A DNA stretch of 64,000 bases from Gallionella sp. (GTDB lineage Bacteria > Pseudomonadota > Gammaproteobacteria > Burkholderiales > Gallionellaceae). Made by a program: the position numbers and the translations under genes. Within the stretch, counting starts at the first letter, position 1; each line of letters opens with the position of its first letter. The stretch spans positions 164,240 to 228,239 of the forward strand of contig JAUXOL010000021.1 in NCBI GenBank assembly GCA_030682375.1. Direction: 5' to 3'. Below the pieces are notes generated by a model, which worked only from the letters and a program-made list of their open reading frames with translations, had not been told where the DNA came from and searched no databases. Of the stretch, positions 37,598 to 48,522 are shown one piece after another.

Positions 37598-40090
37598 TCA
37601 TTCGGCCGCCGGAGTCGCTTTCACGTTCCAGACCTGTTCCGCGTATTGCCGGATGGAGCGGTCGCTGGAAAACTTGCCCATGCGCGCGACGTTGAGGATC
37701 GCGCGCCGCGACCATTCCTCCGGATCGCGGTACAGCGCGGCGACTCTTCTCTGCGCCTCGACATAGCTGGCATAGTCGGCCAGCAGCAGGTAATGATCGC
37801 CCTGATTCAACAGGCTGTCGCGTATCGGCTGGTAGCGCGCCGGCTCCTCCACCGAGAAGAAGCCGCCGCCTATCATATCCAGCGCCTGACGCAATTCGAA
37901 ATCGGCATGATAGTACTCCCACGAGTTGTAGCCGCGGTCGCGCAGCTCCGCAACTTCCGGCGTGGTCAACCCGAAGATGAAGATGTTGTCCTCGCCCACC
38001 TCCTCGAGTATCTCGACGTTGGCGCCGTCCAGCGTGCCTATCGTCAGCGCGCCGTTGAGCGCCATCTTCATGTTGCCGGTGCCGGAAGCCTCCGTGCCGG
38101 CGGTAGATATCTGCTCGGAGAGCTCGCAGGCCGGAATGATCTTCTCCGCGGTGGACACATCGTAATTGGGGATAAACACGACCTTCAACAGATCCTGCAC
38201 CGCAGGATCGTGATTGACGATGCCCGCGACATCGTTGATCAGCCGGATGATCAGCTTGGCCATCTTGTAGCCGGGCGCGGCCTTGCCGCCGAAAATCACC
38301 GTGCGCGGCACGATGCCCTCGGTCTGCCCGGCGCGGATGCGGTTATAAAGCGTGACGACATGCAGCACGTTCAGCAACTGGCGCTTGTATTCGTGTATGC
38401 GTTTGACCTGCACATCGAACAGCGAATGCGGATCGACTCGCACACCGACCACATGCTCGATGTATTCGGCCAGGCGCAGCTTGTTGGCATATTTGACCGC
38501 GCGAAACTCCTTGCGAAACGAGGCATCCTCGGCGTATTTGGTCAACTCGCCGAGTTGCTCCAGATCGCGCACGAAGTTTGCGCCGATACGCGCATCGATC
38601 AACTTGGTCAGCAGCGGATTCGCCTGGTTCAACCAGCGGCGCGGCGTGATGCCGTTCGTGACATTGATGAACTTGCCGGGGAAGATGCGGTGGAAATCGG
38701 CGAACAGCGTGCTCTTCAGCAGCTCGCTATGGATCGCCGCGACACCGTTCACGGTATGGCTGCCGACCACCGCCAGATGCGCCATGCGCACCCTCCGCCC
38801 ATGCTCTTCGTCGATGATGGAGACGCGCCGCAACAGATCCGTGTCGCCGGGGAACATGTGGTTCACCCATGCCAGGAAGCGGTGGTTGATCTCGTAGATG
38901 ATCTCCAGATGACGCGGCAACACGTTTGCGAACATCTCCACCGACCAAGTCTCCAGGGCTTCCGGCATCAGCGTGTGGTTGGTATAGGCGAATATCTCGG
39001 TGACCATCTGCCAGGCGCAATCCCAGTCCAGATGCTGCACGTCGTGCAATTGATACATCATTTCCGCGACTGCGATCGCAGGATGGGTATCGTTGAGCTG
39101 GATCGCCACCTTCTCGGGCAACAGAGGCCATTCGTCGTGATCCGACTGGAAACGATGCAGGATGTCCTGGATCGATGCGGACACGAAGAAATATTCCTGC
39201 TTCAGGCGCAACTCGCGGCCCATCGCCGAGGTATCGTTGGGATACAGCACCTTGGACAGATTTTCGGTGCTGTTCTTCTCTTCCACCGAACCGATGTAAT
39301 CGCCCGCATTGAACGAATCCAGATCGAACTCTCGCGTCGCCTTGGCTGCCCACAGCCTCAGGTTATTGACGGTCTTGGTCTTATAGCCCGGAATCGGGAC
39401 ATCGTAAGCCATCGCCATCACGATCTCGGGATCGGTCCAACGATATTCGACCTTACCGCCGGACTCCGAGAGCCGGATCACCTTGCCATAGAACTTCACC
39501 GGATACAGACGTTCCGGGCGCTGGAACTCCCAGTGATTGCCGTAACGCAACCAGTTGTCCGGATGCTCCACTTGCTGTCCGCGCTCGATGCGCTGATTGA
39601 ACATGCCATATTCGTAACGGATGCCGTACCCCATACCGGGCATATCCAGCGTCGCCATCGAATCCAGAAAGCAGGCAGCGAGACGCCCCAGACCCCCGTT
39701 ACCCAGCGCCGCATCGGCCTCCATCTCCTCGACCTTCTCGAGATCTTGGCCGAAGGCCTGCATCCCGCCGCGCACCGACTGCTCGATACCCAGATTGAGC
39801 GCGGCATTCGACAGCATGCGACCGATCAGGAACTCCAGCGACAGGTAATACAGCCGCTTCGGATCCTGCGCATAGTAATTGTCGACCGTATGCACCCAGC
39901 GCTCGATCAGATGATCGCGCACTGTATGGGTCACGGTGTCGTGCCAGTCGCGTCCGGTCGCAGCCTTGCTGCCCTTGCCGACGGTATACAGCAGATGATT
40001 GATCAACGAGTTTTCGATGGTGCTCTGTTCGGAGCGCAACAGATATTTTTGCGGCGGTTTCTTGTGCGGGGTATCCATGATCACCTTCAC
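37598..40090 (-). CDS. glgP: Glycogen/alpha-glucan phosphorylase
   Basis: YYLSLEFLIGRMLSNAALNLG, GNGGLGRLAACFLDSMATL, EASGTGNMKMALNGALTIGTLDGANVE. Confidence 0.96.
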   Translation of the reverse strand: MKVIMDTPHKKPPQKYLLRSEQSTIENSLINHLLYTVGKGSKAATGRDWHDTVTHTVRDHLIERWVHTVDNYYAQDPKRLYYLSLEFLIGRMLSNAALNLGIEQSVRGGMQAFGQDLEKVEEMEADAALGNGGLGRLAACFLDSMATLDMPGMGYGIRYEYGMFNQRIERGQQVEHPDNWLRYGNHWEFQRPERLYPVKFYGKVIRLSESGGKVEYRWTDPEIVMAMAYDVPIPGYKTKTVNNLRLWAAKATREFDLDSFNAGDYIGSVEEKNSTENLSKVLYPNDTSAMGRELRLKQEYFFVSASIQDILHRFQSDHDEWPLLPEKVAIQLNDTHPAIAVAEMMYQLHDVQHLDWDCAWQMVTEIFAYTNHTLMPEALETWSVEMFANVLPRHLEIIYEINHRFLAWVNHMFPGDTDLLRRVSIIDEEHGRRVRMAHLAVVGSHTVNGVAAIHSELLKSTLFADFHRIFPGKFINVTNGITPRRWLNQANPLLTKLIDARIGANFVRDLEQLGELTKYAEDASFRKEFRAVKYANKLRLAEYIEHVVGVRVDPHSLFDVQVKRIHEYKRQLLNVLHVVTLYNRIRAGQTEGIVPRTVIFGGKAAPGYKMAKLIIRLINDVAGIVNHDPAVQDLLKVVFIPNYDVSTAEKIIPACELSEQISTAGTEASGTGNMKMALNGALTIGTLDGANVEILEEVGEDNIFIFGLTTPEVAELRDRGYNSWEYYHADFELRQALDMIGGGFFSVEEPARYQPIRDSLLNQGDHYLLLADYASYVEAQRRVAALYRDPEEWSRRAILNVARMGKFSSDRSIRQYAEQVWNVKATPAAE

Positions 40091-40261
40091 TTGTTTCAGT
40101 CATTGCAACGAACGATCCGGCGGCCGACCACCGAAGCGCCCCCGAAAGAGCCGGGGATATAGAGAAGAACGCATGCCGATTTTATTCTCATATTCTCTTC
40201 ACGGCACGGCTTTCTTGCTCACGCACCGCATCAGGGTTTCCCTAGACAGCGAACGGGAAAG

Positions 40262-40302
40262 CCGTAAAAACAAAAAGCCCCGCATCGCTGCAGGGCTTGA
40301 TT
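40262..40302 (-). terminator. Terminator of tRNA-Thr
   Basis: minus strand AGCCCTGCAGCGATGCGGGGCTTTTTGTTTTT. Confidence 0.75.
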
Positions 40303-40306
40303 TTAT

Positions 40307-40382
40307 TGGTGCCGCTTGTCGGATTCGAACTGACGACCTACCGCTTACAAGGCGGTTGCTCTACCAACTGAGCTAAAGCGGC
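40307..40382 (-). tRNA. tRNA-Thr(TGT)
   Basis: minus strand gccgctttagctcagttggtagagcaaccgccttgtaaggcggtaggtcgtcagttcgaatccgacaagcggcacca. Confidence 0.93.
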
Positions 40383-40412
40383 TAGGGGAAAAACTGGCTT
40401 GAATCTTGTGAG

Positions 40413-40488
40413 TGGTGGGTCGTGCGTGATTCGAACACGCGACCAACGGATTAAAAGTCCGCTGCTCTACCGGCTGAGCTAACGACCC
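40413..40488 (-). tRNA. tRNA-Lys(TTT)
   Basis: minus strand gggtcgttagctcagccggtagagcagcggacttttaatccgttggtcgcgtgttcgaacacgcacgacccacca. Confidence 0.93.
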
Positions 40489-40550
40489 TCACTGCAAGGA
40501 GCGCGAATTATACAGACTCCGCCTCGCCCGTCAACGATAAGCCTCGTTCA

Positions 40551-40588
40551 AAAAACAAAAAAGCCCGCATTTCTGCGAGCATTTTTAT
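40551..40588 (-). terminator. Terminator of the upstream tRNA-Lys(CTT)
   Basis: minus strand tgctcgcagaaatgcgggcttttttgttttttg. Confidence 0.7.
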
Positions 40589-40593
40589 TTTGT

Positions 40594-40669
40594 TGGTGGG
40601 TCGTGCGGGGATCGAACCTGCGACAAACGGATTAAGAGTCCGCTGCTCTACCAGCTGAGCTAACGACCC
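40594..40669 (-). tRNA. tRNA-Lys(CTT)
   Basis: minus strand gggtcgttagctcagctggtagagcagcggactcttaatccgtttgtcgcaggttcgatccccgcacgacccacca. Confidence 0.93.
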
Positions 40670-40766
40670 GTGTAGAGGCGCGCATTGTAGAGGCGCAACG
40701 AAAATTGTCAAGAAATTCCTGAGTGTCCGAAACGCTCACACGGATCGTTTCGATAAAAGTCTCATG

Positions 40767-41447
40767 TTAAACATTGCGATAAGCGGTCGGGTCGGCGATT
40801 CCCGAAGCGGCAAAGCCGGCGCGGCGCAGGCGGCAGGAGTCGCATACACCGCAGGCGCGTCCTTGTTCGTCGGCCTGGTAGCAGGAGACGGTCTGCGCAT
40901 AGTCCACACCGAGTGCGCTGCCCTGCCGGACGATCTCGGCCTTGGACAGATGCAACAGCGGCGCATGTATCGTCAGCGCGTTACCTTCGACGGCGGCCTT
41001 GGTGGCGAGGTTGGCCATGCGCTCGAAGGCCTCGATAAAGGCCGGGCGGCAATCCGGATAGCCGGAGTAGTCGACCGCGTTCACGCCGATGAAGATGTCC
41101 TGCGACTTCAGCACCTCTGCCCAGGCGAGCGCAAGCGACAGCATGATGGTGTTGCGCGCGGGCACGTAGGTTGTAGGTATGCCTTCACCCGGCTGTTGCG
41201 GCACGGCGATGTTGTTGTCGGTCAGCGCGGAACCGCCGAAGCCGGTGAGATCGATGTGGACGACGCGGTGCTCCTTCGCCCCCAGCATCTTGGCGACGCG
41301 CTCGGCGGCTTCGAGTTCGGAATGATGGCGCTGGCCGTAATCGACGCTCAGCGCGTAGCACTCATAGCCCTGCGCGCGCGCCATCGCCAGCACCGTGGCG
41401 GAATCGAGGCCGCCCGACAGCAGCACCACCGCATTCTTCTTCCTCAT
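40767..41447 (-). CDS. queC: 7-cyano-7-deazaguanine synthase QueC (inside longer supplied ORF)
   Basis: [23 protein letters not shown]...[17 protein letters not shown]...[14 protein letters not shown]. Confidence 0.95.
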   Translation of the reverse strand: MRKKNAVVLLSGGLDSATVLAMARAQGYECYALSVDYGQRHHSELEAAERVAKMLGAKEHRVVHIDLTGFGGSALTDNNIAVPQQPGEGIPTTYVPARNTIMLSLALAWAEVLKSQDIFIGVNAVDYSGYPDCRPAFIEAFERMANLATKAAVEGNALTIHAPLLHLSKAEIVRQGSALGVDYAQTVSCYQADEQGRACGVCDSCRLRRAGFAASGIADPTAYRNV

Positions 41448-42103
41448 CGTCCCGCCTCGTCCGGCCAGAGTATCTTGTGCAATTGCAGCTGCATGCGCAC
41501 CGGCAAGCGGTCGCGCAATATCCATTCGGCCAGCTGTGTCGCATCCAGCGAGCCGTGTGCGGGCGAGAAGGTCACTTCGCATTTCGCCGCAAGATCGTGC
41601 TGCGCGATGACCTGTTTCGCCCATGCGTAATCGTCCTCGCCGCACAATACGAATTTGATCTCGTCGTGCTGCGTCAGCAGCGGCAGGTTGTCCCAGCGAT
41701 TCTTCGCCTCTTCGCCAGAGGCCGGGGTCTTGATGTCCAGCACGCGCATCACCCGCGCATCCACGCCGCCGATGTCCAGCGCGCCGCTCGTTTCCAGCGA
41801 AACGTCGTAACCGGCGTCGCACAGCGCGGTCAGCAGCGTCAGGCAATGCTTCTGCGCCAGCGGTTCGCCGCCGGTGACGCAAACATAGCGCGGCGCAAAA
41901 CCGGCGACTTGTTCGAGGATGTCCGCGATGCTCATGCCCTGCCCGCCGCTGAAGGCATAGCTGGTGTCGCAATAAGTGCAGCGCAGCGGGCAGCCGGTCA
42001 GGCGGACGAATACGGTAGGCAAGCCGATGCGGCGGGTCTCGCCCTGCAACGAGAAGAATATTTCGCTGATGCGCAGCTGCGCGTCAAGATCGGTTTGAGA
42101 CAT
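41444..42103 (-). CDS. queE: 7-carboxy-7-deazaguanine synthase QueE
   Basis: [40 protein letters not shown] radical SAM motif; VTGGEPLAQ. Confidence 0.95.
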   Translation of the reverse strand: MSQTDLDAQLRISEIFFSLQGETRRIGLPTVFVRLTGCPLRCTYCDTSYAFSGGQGMSIADILEQVAGFAPRYVCVTGGEPLAQKHCLTLLTALCDAGYDVSLETSGALDIGGVDARVMRVLDIKTPASGEEAKNRWDNLPLLTQHDEIKFVLCGEDDYAWAKQVIAQHDLAAKCEVTFSPAHGSLDATQLAEWILRDRLPVRMQLQLHKILWPDEAGR

Positions 42104-42109
42104 GGGAAG

Positions 42110-42868
42110 TTACTTGGCGGCAGCGAGCTGTTTTTTCGCCTTGGCGGCGGCTTCGCTATCCGGGTATTTTGTAATCAGCAGCTTGAGGGTCTTCTTCGCG
42201 TTGTCGCCCTGCTTCAGCTCCTGCTGGCATCCGGCGATATTGAACAGCACATCGGCCTCGCGCGCATACGACGGATAGTTCTTGCGCAGGTTGCGATAGG
42301 TCTCCAACGCGGCCTTGTGGTTCTTCATCGCGAACTGTGCATTGCCCAACCAGTAATAAGCATTCGGCGAATGCACCGATGCGGGATATTTCTTGGAGAA
42401 GTCTTCGAACGACTTGATCGCCCCCAGATGATCGCCCACCTTGAACAAGGCATAAGCCGCCTCATAGGCGCGATTCTCCTGCGCCGGGTCGTTGGGATCG
42501 ACCGGAACTGGCTGCTCGCCGACAGCGACCGGCTGAGCCTGCTCATTGCTTGCTGCAGTTTCCAGAACGCGCAAGCGCGTATCCAGATCCACATAGAAAT
42601 CTTTCTCGCGCTTCTCTGCATCCTGCAGGCCGCGAGCCAACTCTTCGTTCTGTCCGCGCAACTTGCGCAGCTCGGCGTTCAACGCCTCGATCTGTGTCTG
42701 CAAATCCAGCATCGAGCGGGTCTGCTGCTCGGTGGCGGATTCCTGCTTGAGCAGGCGCGCCTCGTGCAACTGGATCTGTTGTCGCGCCTCGTCATCCGAG
42801 AACAACCCCGCCTGCGCGGGAGCGGCACAACACAGAGCCAGCAACAGGAAAGCGCGCTGCTTCAGCAT
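42110..42868 (-). CDS. cpoB: Tol-Pal system protein CpoB/YbgF
   Basis: Signal peptide, coiled coil, then TPR AYEAAYALFKVGDHLGAIKSFEDFSKKYPASVHSPNAYYWLGNAQFA; next to pal. Confidence 0.92.
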   Translation of the reverse strand: MLKQRAFLLLALCCAAPAQAGLFSDDEARQQIQLHEARLLKQESATEQQTRSMLDLQTQIEALNAELRKLRGQNEELARGLQDAEKREKDFYVDLDTRLRVLETAASNEQAQPVAVGEQPVPVDPNDPAQENRAYEAAYALFKVGDHLGAIKSFEDFSKKYPASVHSPNAYYWLGNAQFAMKNHKAALETYRNLRKNYPSYAREADVLFNIAGCQQELKQGDNAKKTLKLLITKYPDSEAAAKAKKQLAAAK

Positions 42869-42871
42869 GGT

Positions 42872-43384
42872 TTACTTGGCGTACTTGATGTCGGTACGGC
42901 GATTCTGAGACCAGGAGGCCTCTTCGTGACCGGAAGAACGCGGCTTCTCTTCGCCGTAGCTGACGCTTTCCAGCTGTGCGGATTTAGCACCGCCCAGTTC
43001 CAGCATCTTCTTCACGCCATCGGCGCGACGCTGGCCCAGACCCAGGTTGTATTCGTTGCTGCCGCGCTCGTCGCAGTTGCCTTCCAGGCGCACCTTGCGA
43101 TTCGAATTGGCAGCCAGATATTTGCCGTGCGCCTGCACTACCGGCTTGTCCGCGTCCTGCACCGCATCGACGTCGAACGGGTAATACACGCTACGCATGG
43201 CCAGGATGCCAGACGGATCGTTCAGCGGATCGCCTGCGGTCTGTGCAGCCGATGCCGCCTTGGTGGATGCACCAGCAGAGGATGCTCCGGATGCAGCCGT
43301 GCCGCCTGTGGTTTCCGCCGGTTTGTTGCTGGCGCAAGCGGCAAGCAAATTGACCAACACGAGACTGATAACGAGTTTTTTCAT
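42872..43384 (-). CDS. pal: Peptidoglycan-associated lipoprotein Pal
   Basis: LAAC lipobox; YYPFDVDAVQDADKPVVQAHGKYL...GNCDERGSNEYNLGLGQRRADGVKKML. Confidence 0.95.
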   Translation of the reverse strand: MKKLVISLVLVNLLAACASNKPAETTGGTAASGASSAGASTKAASAAQTAGDPLNDPSGILAMRSVYYPFDVDAVQDADKPVVQAHGKYLAANSNRKVRLEGNCDERGSNEYNLGLGQRRADGVKKMLELGGAKSAQLESVSYGEEKPRSSGHEEASWSQNRRTDIKYAK

Positions 43385-43408
43385 GGTGCATCCCCTTTTA
43401 TTGGTTAG

Positions 43409-44674
43409 TTAAGGATTCGGTCCCCATACCGGCTCGCGGGCATCGCCGCTTTGCGTGAACATGTGCTGCTTGACGCGACCGTCACTGGAAACGGTTGCCA
43501 ATATACCACGCCCTCGCGCCTCGCTGGCAAACAGGATCAGCTTGCCGTTGGGCGCAAAACTGGGCTTCTTCTCCCACCCGCCCTCGGTCAGCAATTCCAT
43601 CTGTCCGGTCTGAAAATCCTGCATCGCGATATAGAATTTTCCGTTGTTGCGATGCGCAAACACGAAGCCGCTGCCGTCCGGATTATGGCGCGGCGAATAG
43701 TTCGCCCCGTCCCCGAAAGTCATGCGCTGCGCTGCGCCGCCCTCTACCGGCATGCGGTAAATCTGCGCGCTGCCTCCACGATCCGAGGTGAACAGCAGGG
43801 ATTGCCCGTCAGACGAAAAGTGCGGCTCGGTGTCGATCGCTCCGCTGAAGCTGATGCGCCGCAGATTGCTGCCGTCCGGGCGCACCAGATAGATCTGCGA
43901 GCCGCCGTCGCGCGTCAGCACGATGGCCAGTTGCTTGCCGTCCGGCGACCACGCCGGCGCGCTGTTGCTGCCGCGGAAGTCGGCCAGCACCTTGCGCTGG
44001 TTGGTATACAGCGATTGCACGAACACCGTCGCATGCCCCGTCTCGAAACTCACGTAGGCGAGATGGCTGCCGTCCGGCGACCAGGCCGGCGACATGATGG
44101 GCTCGTTCTGGGAAAGAACCACCTGCTCGTTGTAACCGTCACTGTCCGCGACCAGCAGCTTGAAGCTCGTTCCTTTCCGGTTCACATAGGCGATGCGCGA
44201 ACTGAACACCCCCTTGTCGCCGGTCATCTTCTCGTAGATCAGATCGGCGATGCGGTGGCCGATGGCACGCGCCTGCCCGTCGTTCGCCGACACCGCCTGA
44301 GCTACCAGCTCGGCCTGCTTGACCACATCGAACAGACGGAAGCGCGCCTCGATGCGCCCGTTGGGCAGCGCCGTCACATTGCCTATCGCCAGCCCATCCG
44401 CACCGCGAACCTGCCAATCGGCATAACTGACCTGCGACGGCTCGGTGAGGAACTTGCCCGCGAGGTCCACCATCCTGAACAGGCCGCTGCGCATCAGGTC
44501 GCCCACCACCACCTCGTGTATGGTCTGCGACAGTTTCGGGTCGCCGCCCATAGGCACGATGGCCACCGGTATCTGCTTCTCTCCGGCGCCGATGATCTCG
44601 ATGTCCAGAACGGCGGACGCGGCGGATGCCTGTATCAGCAACAGCAAACCGATGATGCTTTGTATCAAACGCAT
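43409..44674 (-). CDS. tolB: TolB
   Basis: Repeated beta-propeller blades SPAWSPDGSHLAYVSFE, APAWSPDGKQLAIVL. Confidence 0.95.
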   Translation of the reverse strand: MRLIQSIIGLLLLIQASAASAVLDIEIIGAGEKQIPVAIVPMGGDPKLSQTIHEVVVGDLMRSGLFRMVDLAGKFLTEPSQVSYADWQVRGADGLAIGNVTALPNGRIEARFRLFDVVKQAELVAQAVSANDGQARAIGHRIADLIYEKMTGDKGVFSSRIAYVNRKGTSFKLLVADSDGYNEQVVLSQNEPIMSPAWSPDGSHLAYVSFETGHATVFVQSLYTNQRKVLADFRGSNSAPAWSPDGKQLAIVLTRDGGSQIYLVRPDGSNLRRISFSGAIDTEPHFSSDGQSLLFTSDRGGSAQIYRMPVEGGAAQRMTFGDGANYSPRHNPDGSGFVFAHRNNGKFYIAMQDFQTGQMELLTEGGWEKKPSFAPNGKLILFASEARGRGILATVSSDGRVKQHMFTQSGDAREPVWGPNP

Positions 44675-44679
44675 GAACC

Positions 44680-45333
44680 CTACTCCTTTGGCCTGAAGCC
44701 CAATTTCATTTCACGAAACCTGTTGAACAGCGCCGCATCCGGCGGCAACGGCAGCGGCTGCGCCTTGAGGATAGCGCGCTCCACCGCATTGTCGTAGGCC
44801 GCGTTGCCGCTGGATTTCAGCAGCCGCGGATTCAGCACCGACCCGCCCGGCAGCACCGTCACCGCAAACTCGGCACGCGCATCGTCCGGCACGCCCGGCG
44901 GCATCACGATGCGGCTGCGTATCTTGGCGGCGATCTTGGCGATGTATTCGTCAACCACCCGCCCTGCTGCCGCGGCTCGCTCTGCGCGTTCGGCCTGCGC
45001 TCGCAACGCGGCCTCGTCGACCTGCGGCGGAGTAGGGCTGGCTTCGAGCTTCTTCTCGATCAGCTTCGGCTTCTTGTCCGGCAGCGCAATCTCCGGCTCG
45101 GGCATAGCCTCCTGCTTCGGAGGCTCGACTTCCTCGACCGGAGGCTCCTCGACCTTGGGCGGAGCGACGGCCTTGCTCGGGATGCTGTCCCACAGCTCCA
45201 CGCTCATCGTCGCCGGAGGTTCCGTCTGCCATGAGAAGCCGAAATACAGCAGCGCAAAGAACGCGCCATGCACCGCGACGGCGAGCAGCCCCGCCGGCAA
45301 TCTGTAGGGCTCTTGGTAAATCGCTGCGCTCAT
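44680..45333 (-). CDS. tolA: TolA (energy transducer)
   Basis: N-terminal TM, Pro/Glu/Lys linker, C-terminal SSGNAAYDNAVERAILKAQPLPLP. Confidence 0.9.
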   Translation of the reverse strand: MSAAIYQEPYRLPAGLLAVAVHGAFFALLYFGFSWQTEPPATMSVELWDSIPSKAVAPPKVEEPPVEEVEPPKQEAMPEPEIALPDKKPKLIEKKLEASPTPPQVDEAALRAQAERAERAAAAGRVVDEYIAKIAAKIRSRIVMPPGVPDDARAEFAVTVLPGGSVLNPRLLKSSGNAAYDNAVERAILKAQPLPLPPDAALFNRFREMKLGFRPKE

Positions 45334-45752
45334 TTCCTCGCTTGCGTCAGCAGGCCGACCTTCTTGATCTGCTGCTGCCTCAGCACATCCATCACATCGA
45401 TGACTTCTTCGTAGCGCACACTCTTGTCGGCGGAGATCACCACCGGCTGGTCCGCGAACTCGCCCTCGCGCCCTTTCAGGATCGCAACCAGCTCGTCGCG
45501 CGTGACGCGACTCTCCTTGCCCCCGCGCGCATGGTCACGCAGCGCCAGCGTATTGTCTTTCTTGATGACCACCTCCAGCGGCGAGACCGGCGGCGCCAGC
45601 GACTCGCCGACCTGCGGCAGGTCGATCTGGCCGGGATTCATCATCGGCGCGGTGACCATGAAGATCACCAGCAGCACCAGCATCACGTCGATGTAAGGCA
45701 CGACGTTGATCTCGTTCATCAGGCGGCGGGAAGTGCGGCGATTGGAATTCAC
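45330..45752 (-). CDS. tolR: TolR (GTG start, inside longer supplied ORF)
   Basis: RRLMNEINVVPYIDVMLVLLVIFMVTAPMM. Confidence 0.95.
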   Translation of the reverse strand: MNSNRRTSRRLMNEINVVPYIDVMLVLLVIFMVTAPMMNPGQIDLPQVGESLAPPVSPLEVVIKKDNTLALRDHARGGKESRVTRDELVAILKGREGEFADQPVVISADKSVRYEEVIDVMDVLRQQQIKKVGLLTQARK

Positions 45753-45763
45753 GACGACCTCGC

Positions 45764-46438
45764 TCAGGGCTGGCGTTGCAGCACGTTGGAGAACTCTTCG
45801 GTGAAGCTCTCGAAGCGCGTCGCCAGGCGGTTGATGTCGTGCGAATAACGATTGTAGGCGATCACCGCCGGGATCGCCGCGAACAGGCCCATCGCCGTCG
45901 CCACCAGCGCCTCGGCGATGCCGGGCGCCACCTGCCCCAGCGTCGCCTGACCCACGTTCGCCAGTCCGCGGAACGCATTCATGATGCCCCACACCGTGCC
46001 GAACAGACCGACATAAGGGCTGACCGAACCGACAGAGGCGAGGAAAGCCAGATGCGATTCCAGCCTGTCCATCTCGCGCTGGTAAGTCGCGCGCATCGCG
46101 CGGCGCGTGCCGTCCATCACCGCGCTGGAGTCCACGCCATGCTGTTTCTTCAGCTTGGCGAACTCGGCGAAACCGGCCGCAAAGATGCGCTCCAGCGCGC
46201 CCTGATCGCCTCGCCCGCTCTTTGCCCCCTGATACAGATGATTCAAGTCCGGATTGCGCCAAAACGCATCCTCGAACTCCTCGGTCAGCCTGACCTCGGC
46301 GCGGATCGCGAACAGCTTGATGAAGATGTACCACCACGACATCAGCGACACCAGCAGCAGCAAGCCCATCACAAGCTGCACCAGCACGCTGGCATTGGCG
46401 ATCAAATGTATAAAAGACAGATCCTGAGTCACTTCCAT
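45764..46438 (-). CDS. tolQ: TolQ
   Basis: LAFLASVGSVSPYVGLFGTVWGIMNAFRGL. Confidence 0.95.
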   Translation of the reverse strand: MEVTQDLSFIHLIANASVLVQLVMGLLLLVSLMSWWYIFIKLFAIRAEVRLTEEFEDAFWRNPDLNHLYQGAKSGRGDQGALERIFAAGFAEFAKLKKQHGVDSSAVMDGTRRAMRATYQREMDRLESHLAFLASVGSVSPYVGLFGTVWGIMNAFRGLANVGQATLGQVAPGIAEALVATAMGLFAAIPAVIAYNRYSHDINRLATRFESFTEEFSNVLQRQP

Positions 46439-46466
46439 GCCAGTTCCTTAATCATTGCATTCCCGT

Positions 46467-46874
46467 TCAAATCTTCCAGTGCTTGCTCAACACCACCGGC
46501 ACGCTGACCGGCTTGAAACTCTCAGCGCCGACGCACACCAGATGTACCTCGCCCTCGGCCATCACCTCTTCACCGCGCAATACAGTCTGCACCAGCGTGA
46601 TGCGGCTGCGGCCGACTTCCTTGAGCTGCGCGGTCACGCTCAACATGTCATCGAGCAGCGCAGGCCGCAAATAGTTCAACTCCAGCTTGCGCACGACGAA
46701 CATCACACCCAGCTCCGTCATCAGCCCGGCATTGCTGTAGCCGAAGGTGCGCAGCCATTCGGTGCGCGCGCGCTCCATGAAGTTCACATAGTTCGCGTGA
46801 TACACCACCCCGCCCGCGTCGGTGTCCTGGTAATAGACCCGGATCGGCAGCGCGAAAATCTTATGCTTGGTCAT
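46467..46874 (-). CDS. ybgC: YbgC acyl-CoA thioesterase
   Basis: [31 protein letters not shown]. Confidence 0.95.
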   Translation of the reverse strand: MTKHKIFALPIRVYYQDTDAGGVVYHANYVNFMERARTEWLRTFGYSNAGLMTELGVMFVVRKLELNYLRPALLDDMLSVTAQLKEVGRSRITLVQTVLRGEEVMAEGEVHLVCVGAESFKPVSVPVVLSKHWKI

Positions 46875-47937
46875 CCAGCAGGTCCCCCATCACCGGATGG
46901 ATATTGTTTGGATTATGGGCGACCGCCAGACCGAAATGGCGATACGCGTTCGCCGTCGCCATGCGGCCGCGCGGCGTGCGTTGCAGGTAGCCCTGCTGGA
47001 TCAGATAAGGCTCCAGCACGTCCTCGATAGTGTCGCGCTCTTCGCCGATAGCGGCGGCAAGATTGTCCACACCGACCGGCCCGCCCATGAATTTTTCGAT
47101 CACGGTGAGCAGCAGTTTTCTATCCATCAGATCCAGCCCGCGCGTATCCACGTCCAGCATGGTCAGCGCGGCATCGGCGACTTCGCGGCTCGCATCGCCT
47201 GCAGCCTTCACATCGGCGAAGTCGCGCACGCGACGCAATAAACGATTCGCGATACGCGGCGTGCCGCGCGAACGCTTGGCGATTTCCAGCGCGCCGTCGT
47301 GCGACAGATTCATTTCCAGCAAACCGGACGAGCGCATCACGATGCGCTGCAATTCTTCCGGCGTGTAGAACTCCAATCGCGCGACGATGCCGAAGCGGTC
47401 GCGCAGCGGGTTGGTCAGCATGCCCGCGCGCGTGGTCGCGCCCACCAGCGTGAACGGCGGCAGGTCCAGCTTCACAGAACGCGCAGCCGGGCCCTCGCCG
47501 ATCATGATGTCGATCTGGTAGTCCTCAAGCGCGGGATACAGGATCTCTTCCACCACCGGCGACAACCGGTGTATCTCGTCGATGAACAGCACGTCGTGAG
47601 GCTCGAGATTGGTCAATAGTGCGGCAAGATCGCCCGCACGCTCCAGCACCGGGCCGGAGGTGTGACGGATATTCACGCCCATCTCGCGCGCGATGATCTG
47701 CGCCAGCGTGGTCTTGCCCAGGCCCGGAGGGCCGAACAGCAACACATGATCGAGCGGCTCGCCGCGCCGCTTCGCCGCCTCGATGAATATCTCCAGTTGC
47801 CCGCGTATCTTCTCCTGTCCGACGTATTCGTCGAGCTGCTTCGGGCGCAGCGCGCGCTCCAGCGCCTCCTCCTGACGCGAGGCGGGGGCGGCGGAGATGA
47901 TGCGCGGTGCTGCGGAAAGGTCGTCGTGCTGGATCAT
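46861..47937 (-). CDS. ruvB: Holliday junction helicase RuvB
   Basis: [50 protein letters not shown]. Confidence 0.97.
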   Translation of the reverse strand: MIQHDDLSAAPRIISAAPASRQEEALERALRPKQLDEYVGQEKIRGQLEIFIEAAKRRGEPLDHVLLFGPPGLGKTTLAQIIAREMGVNIRHTSGPVLERAGDLAALLTNLEPHDVLFIDEIHRLSPVVEEILYPALEDYQIDIMIGEGPAARSVKLDLPPFTLVGATTRAGMLTNPLRDRFGIVARLEFYTPEELQRIVMRSSGLLEMNLSHDGALEIAKRSRGTPRIANRLLRRVRDFADVKAAGDASREVADAALTMLDVDTRGLDLMDRKLLLTVIEKFMGGPVGVDNLAAAIGEERDTIEDVLEPYLIQQGYLQRTPRGRMATANAYRHFGLAVAHNPNNIHPVMGDLLDDQA

Positions 47938-48518
47938 GCCTTGGATAATAACTTAAGTGCTTGCCGGATTCCTCCCGAGACATCGACATCCTTGGGCAGC
48001 TGCTTCGCCGCCCAGTCAGCCTCTTTCTCGCTGTAGCCCAGCGCAATCAACGCATTGGCGATGTCGTTGTCGGCGGAGGCGGTGACGCTGGCCGCCGCGC
48101 CGCCCGAAAGCGCCGCGACGACGAACTTGCCCTGCAGTTCCAGCAACAGGCGTTCGGCGGTCTTCTTGCCGACGCCGGGGATCTTGGTCAGCCGCCCGGC
48201 CTCCTTGCTCGCCACCGCCTGAGCCAGCTCCGCCAGGCTCAGGCCGGACAGCACCGACAGCGCCAGCTTCGGGCCAACGCCGCTGATCTTCAGCAACTGA
48301 CGGAACGCCGCCCGCTCGTCCTGGGTGGCGAAACCGTACAGCAGTTGCGCATCTTCGCGCACCACGAAATGCGTATGCAACACCACCTTCTCGTGCAACG
48401 CCGGCAGGTTGTAGAACGTGCTCATCGGCACGTCCACCTCGTAACCCACGCCCTGCACATCCAGCAGGATTTGCGGCGGGTTCTTTTCCAGCAATATTCC
48501 GGTTAAACGACCGATCAT
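47934..48518 (-). CDS. ruvA: Holliday junction protein RuvA
   Basis: [34 protein letters not shown]. Confidence 0.97.
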   Translation of the reverse strand: MIGRLTGILLEKNPPQILLDVQGVGYEVDVPMSTFYNLPALHEKVVLHTHFVVREDAQLLYGFATQDERAAFRQLLKISGVGPKLALSVLSGLSLAELAQAVASKEAGRLTKIPGVGKKTAERLLLELQGKFVVAALSGGAAASVTASADNDIANALIALGYSEKEADWAAKQLPKDVDVSGGIRQALKLLSKA

Positions 48519-48522
48519 TTTC

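Noticed and set aside
37646-40162. 838-aa plus-strand ORF
   Set aside because: Mirror ORF antisense to glgP; Arg/His/Gln-rich low-complexity translation typical of GC-rich antisense frames
39999-40376. 125-aa ORF ending AACRIRTDDLPLTRRLLYQLS
   Set aside because: Spurious translation across tRNA-Thr and antisense to the glgP 5' end
40508-40711. 67-aa ORF with SLAQLVEQRTLNPFVAGSIPARPT
   Set aside because: Spurious translation across tRNA-Lys
42110-47937. Tol-Pal/ruv region as unusual
   Set aside because: Gene content and order are ordinary for Proteobacteria; only the ruvC stub was worth reporting
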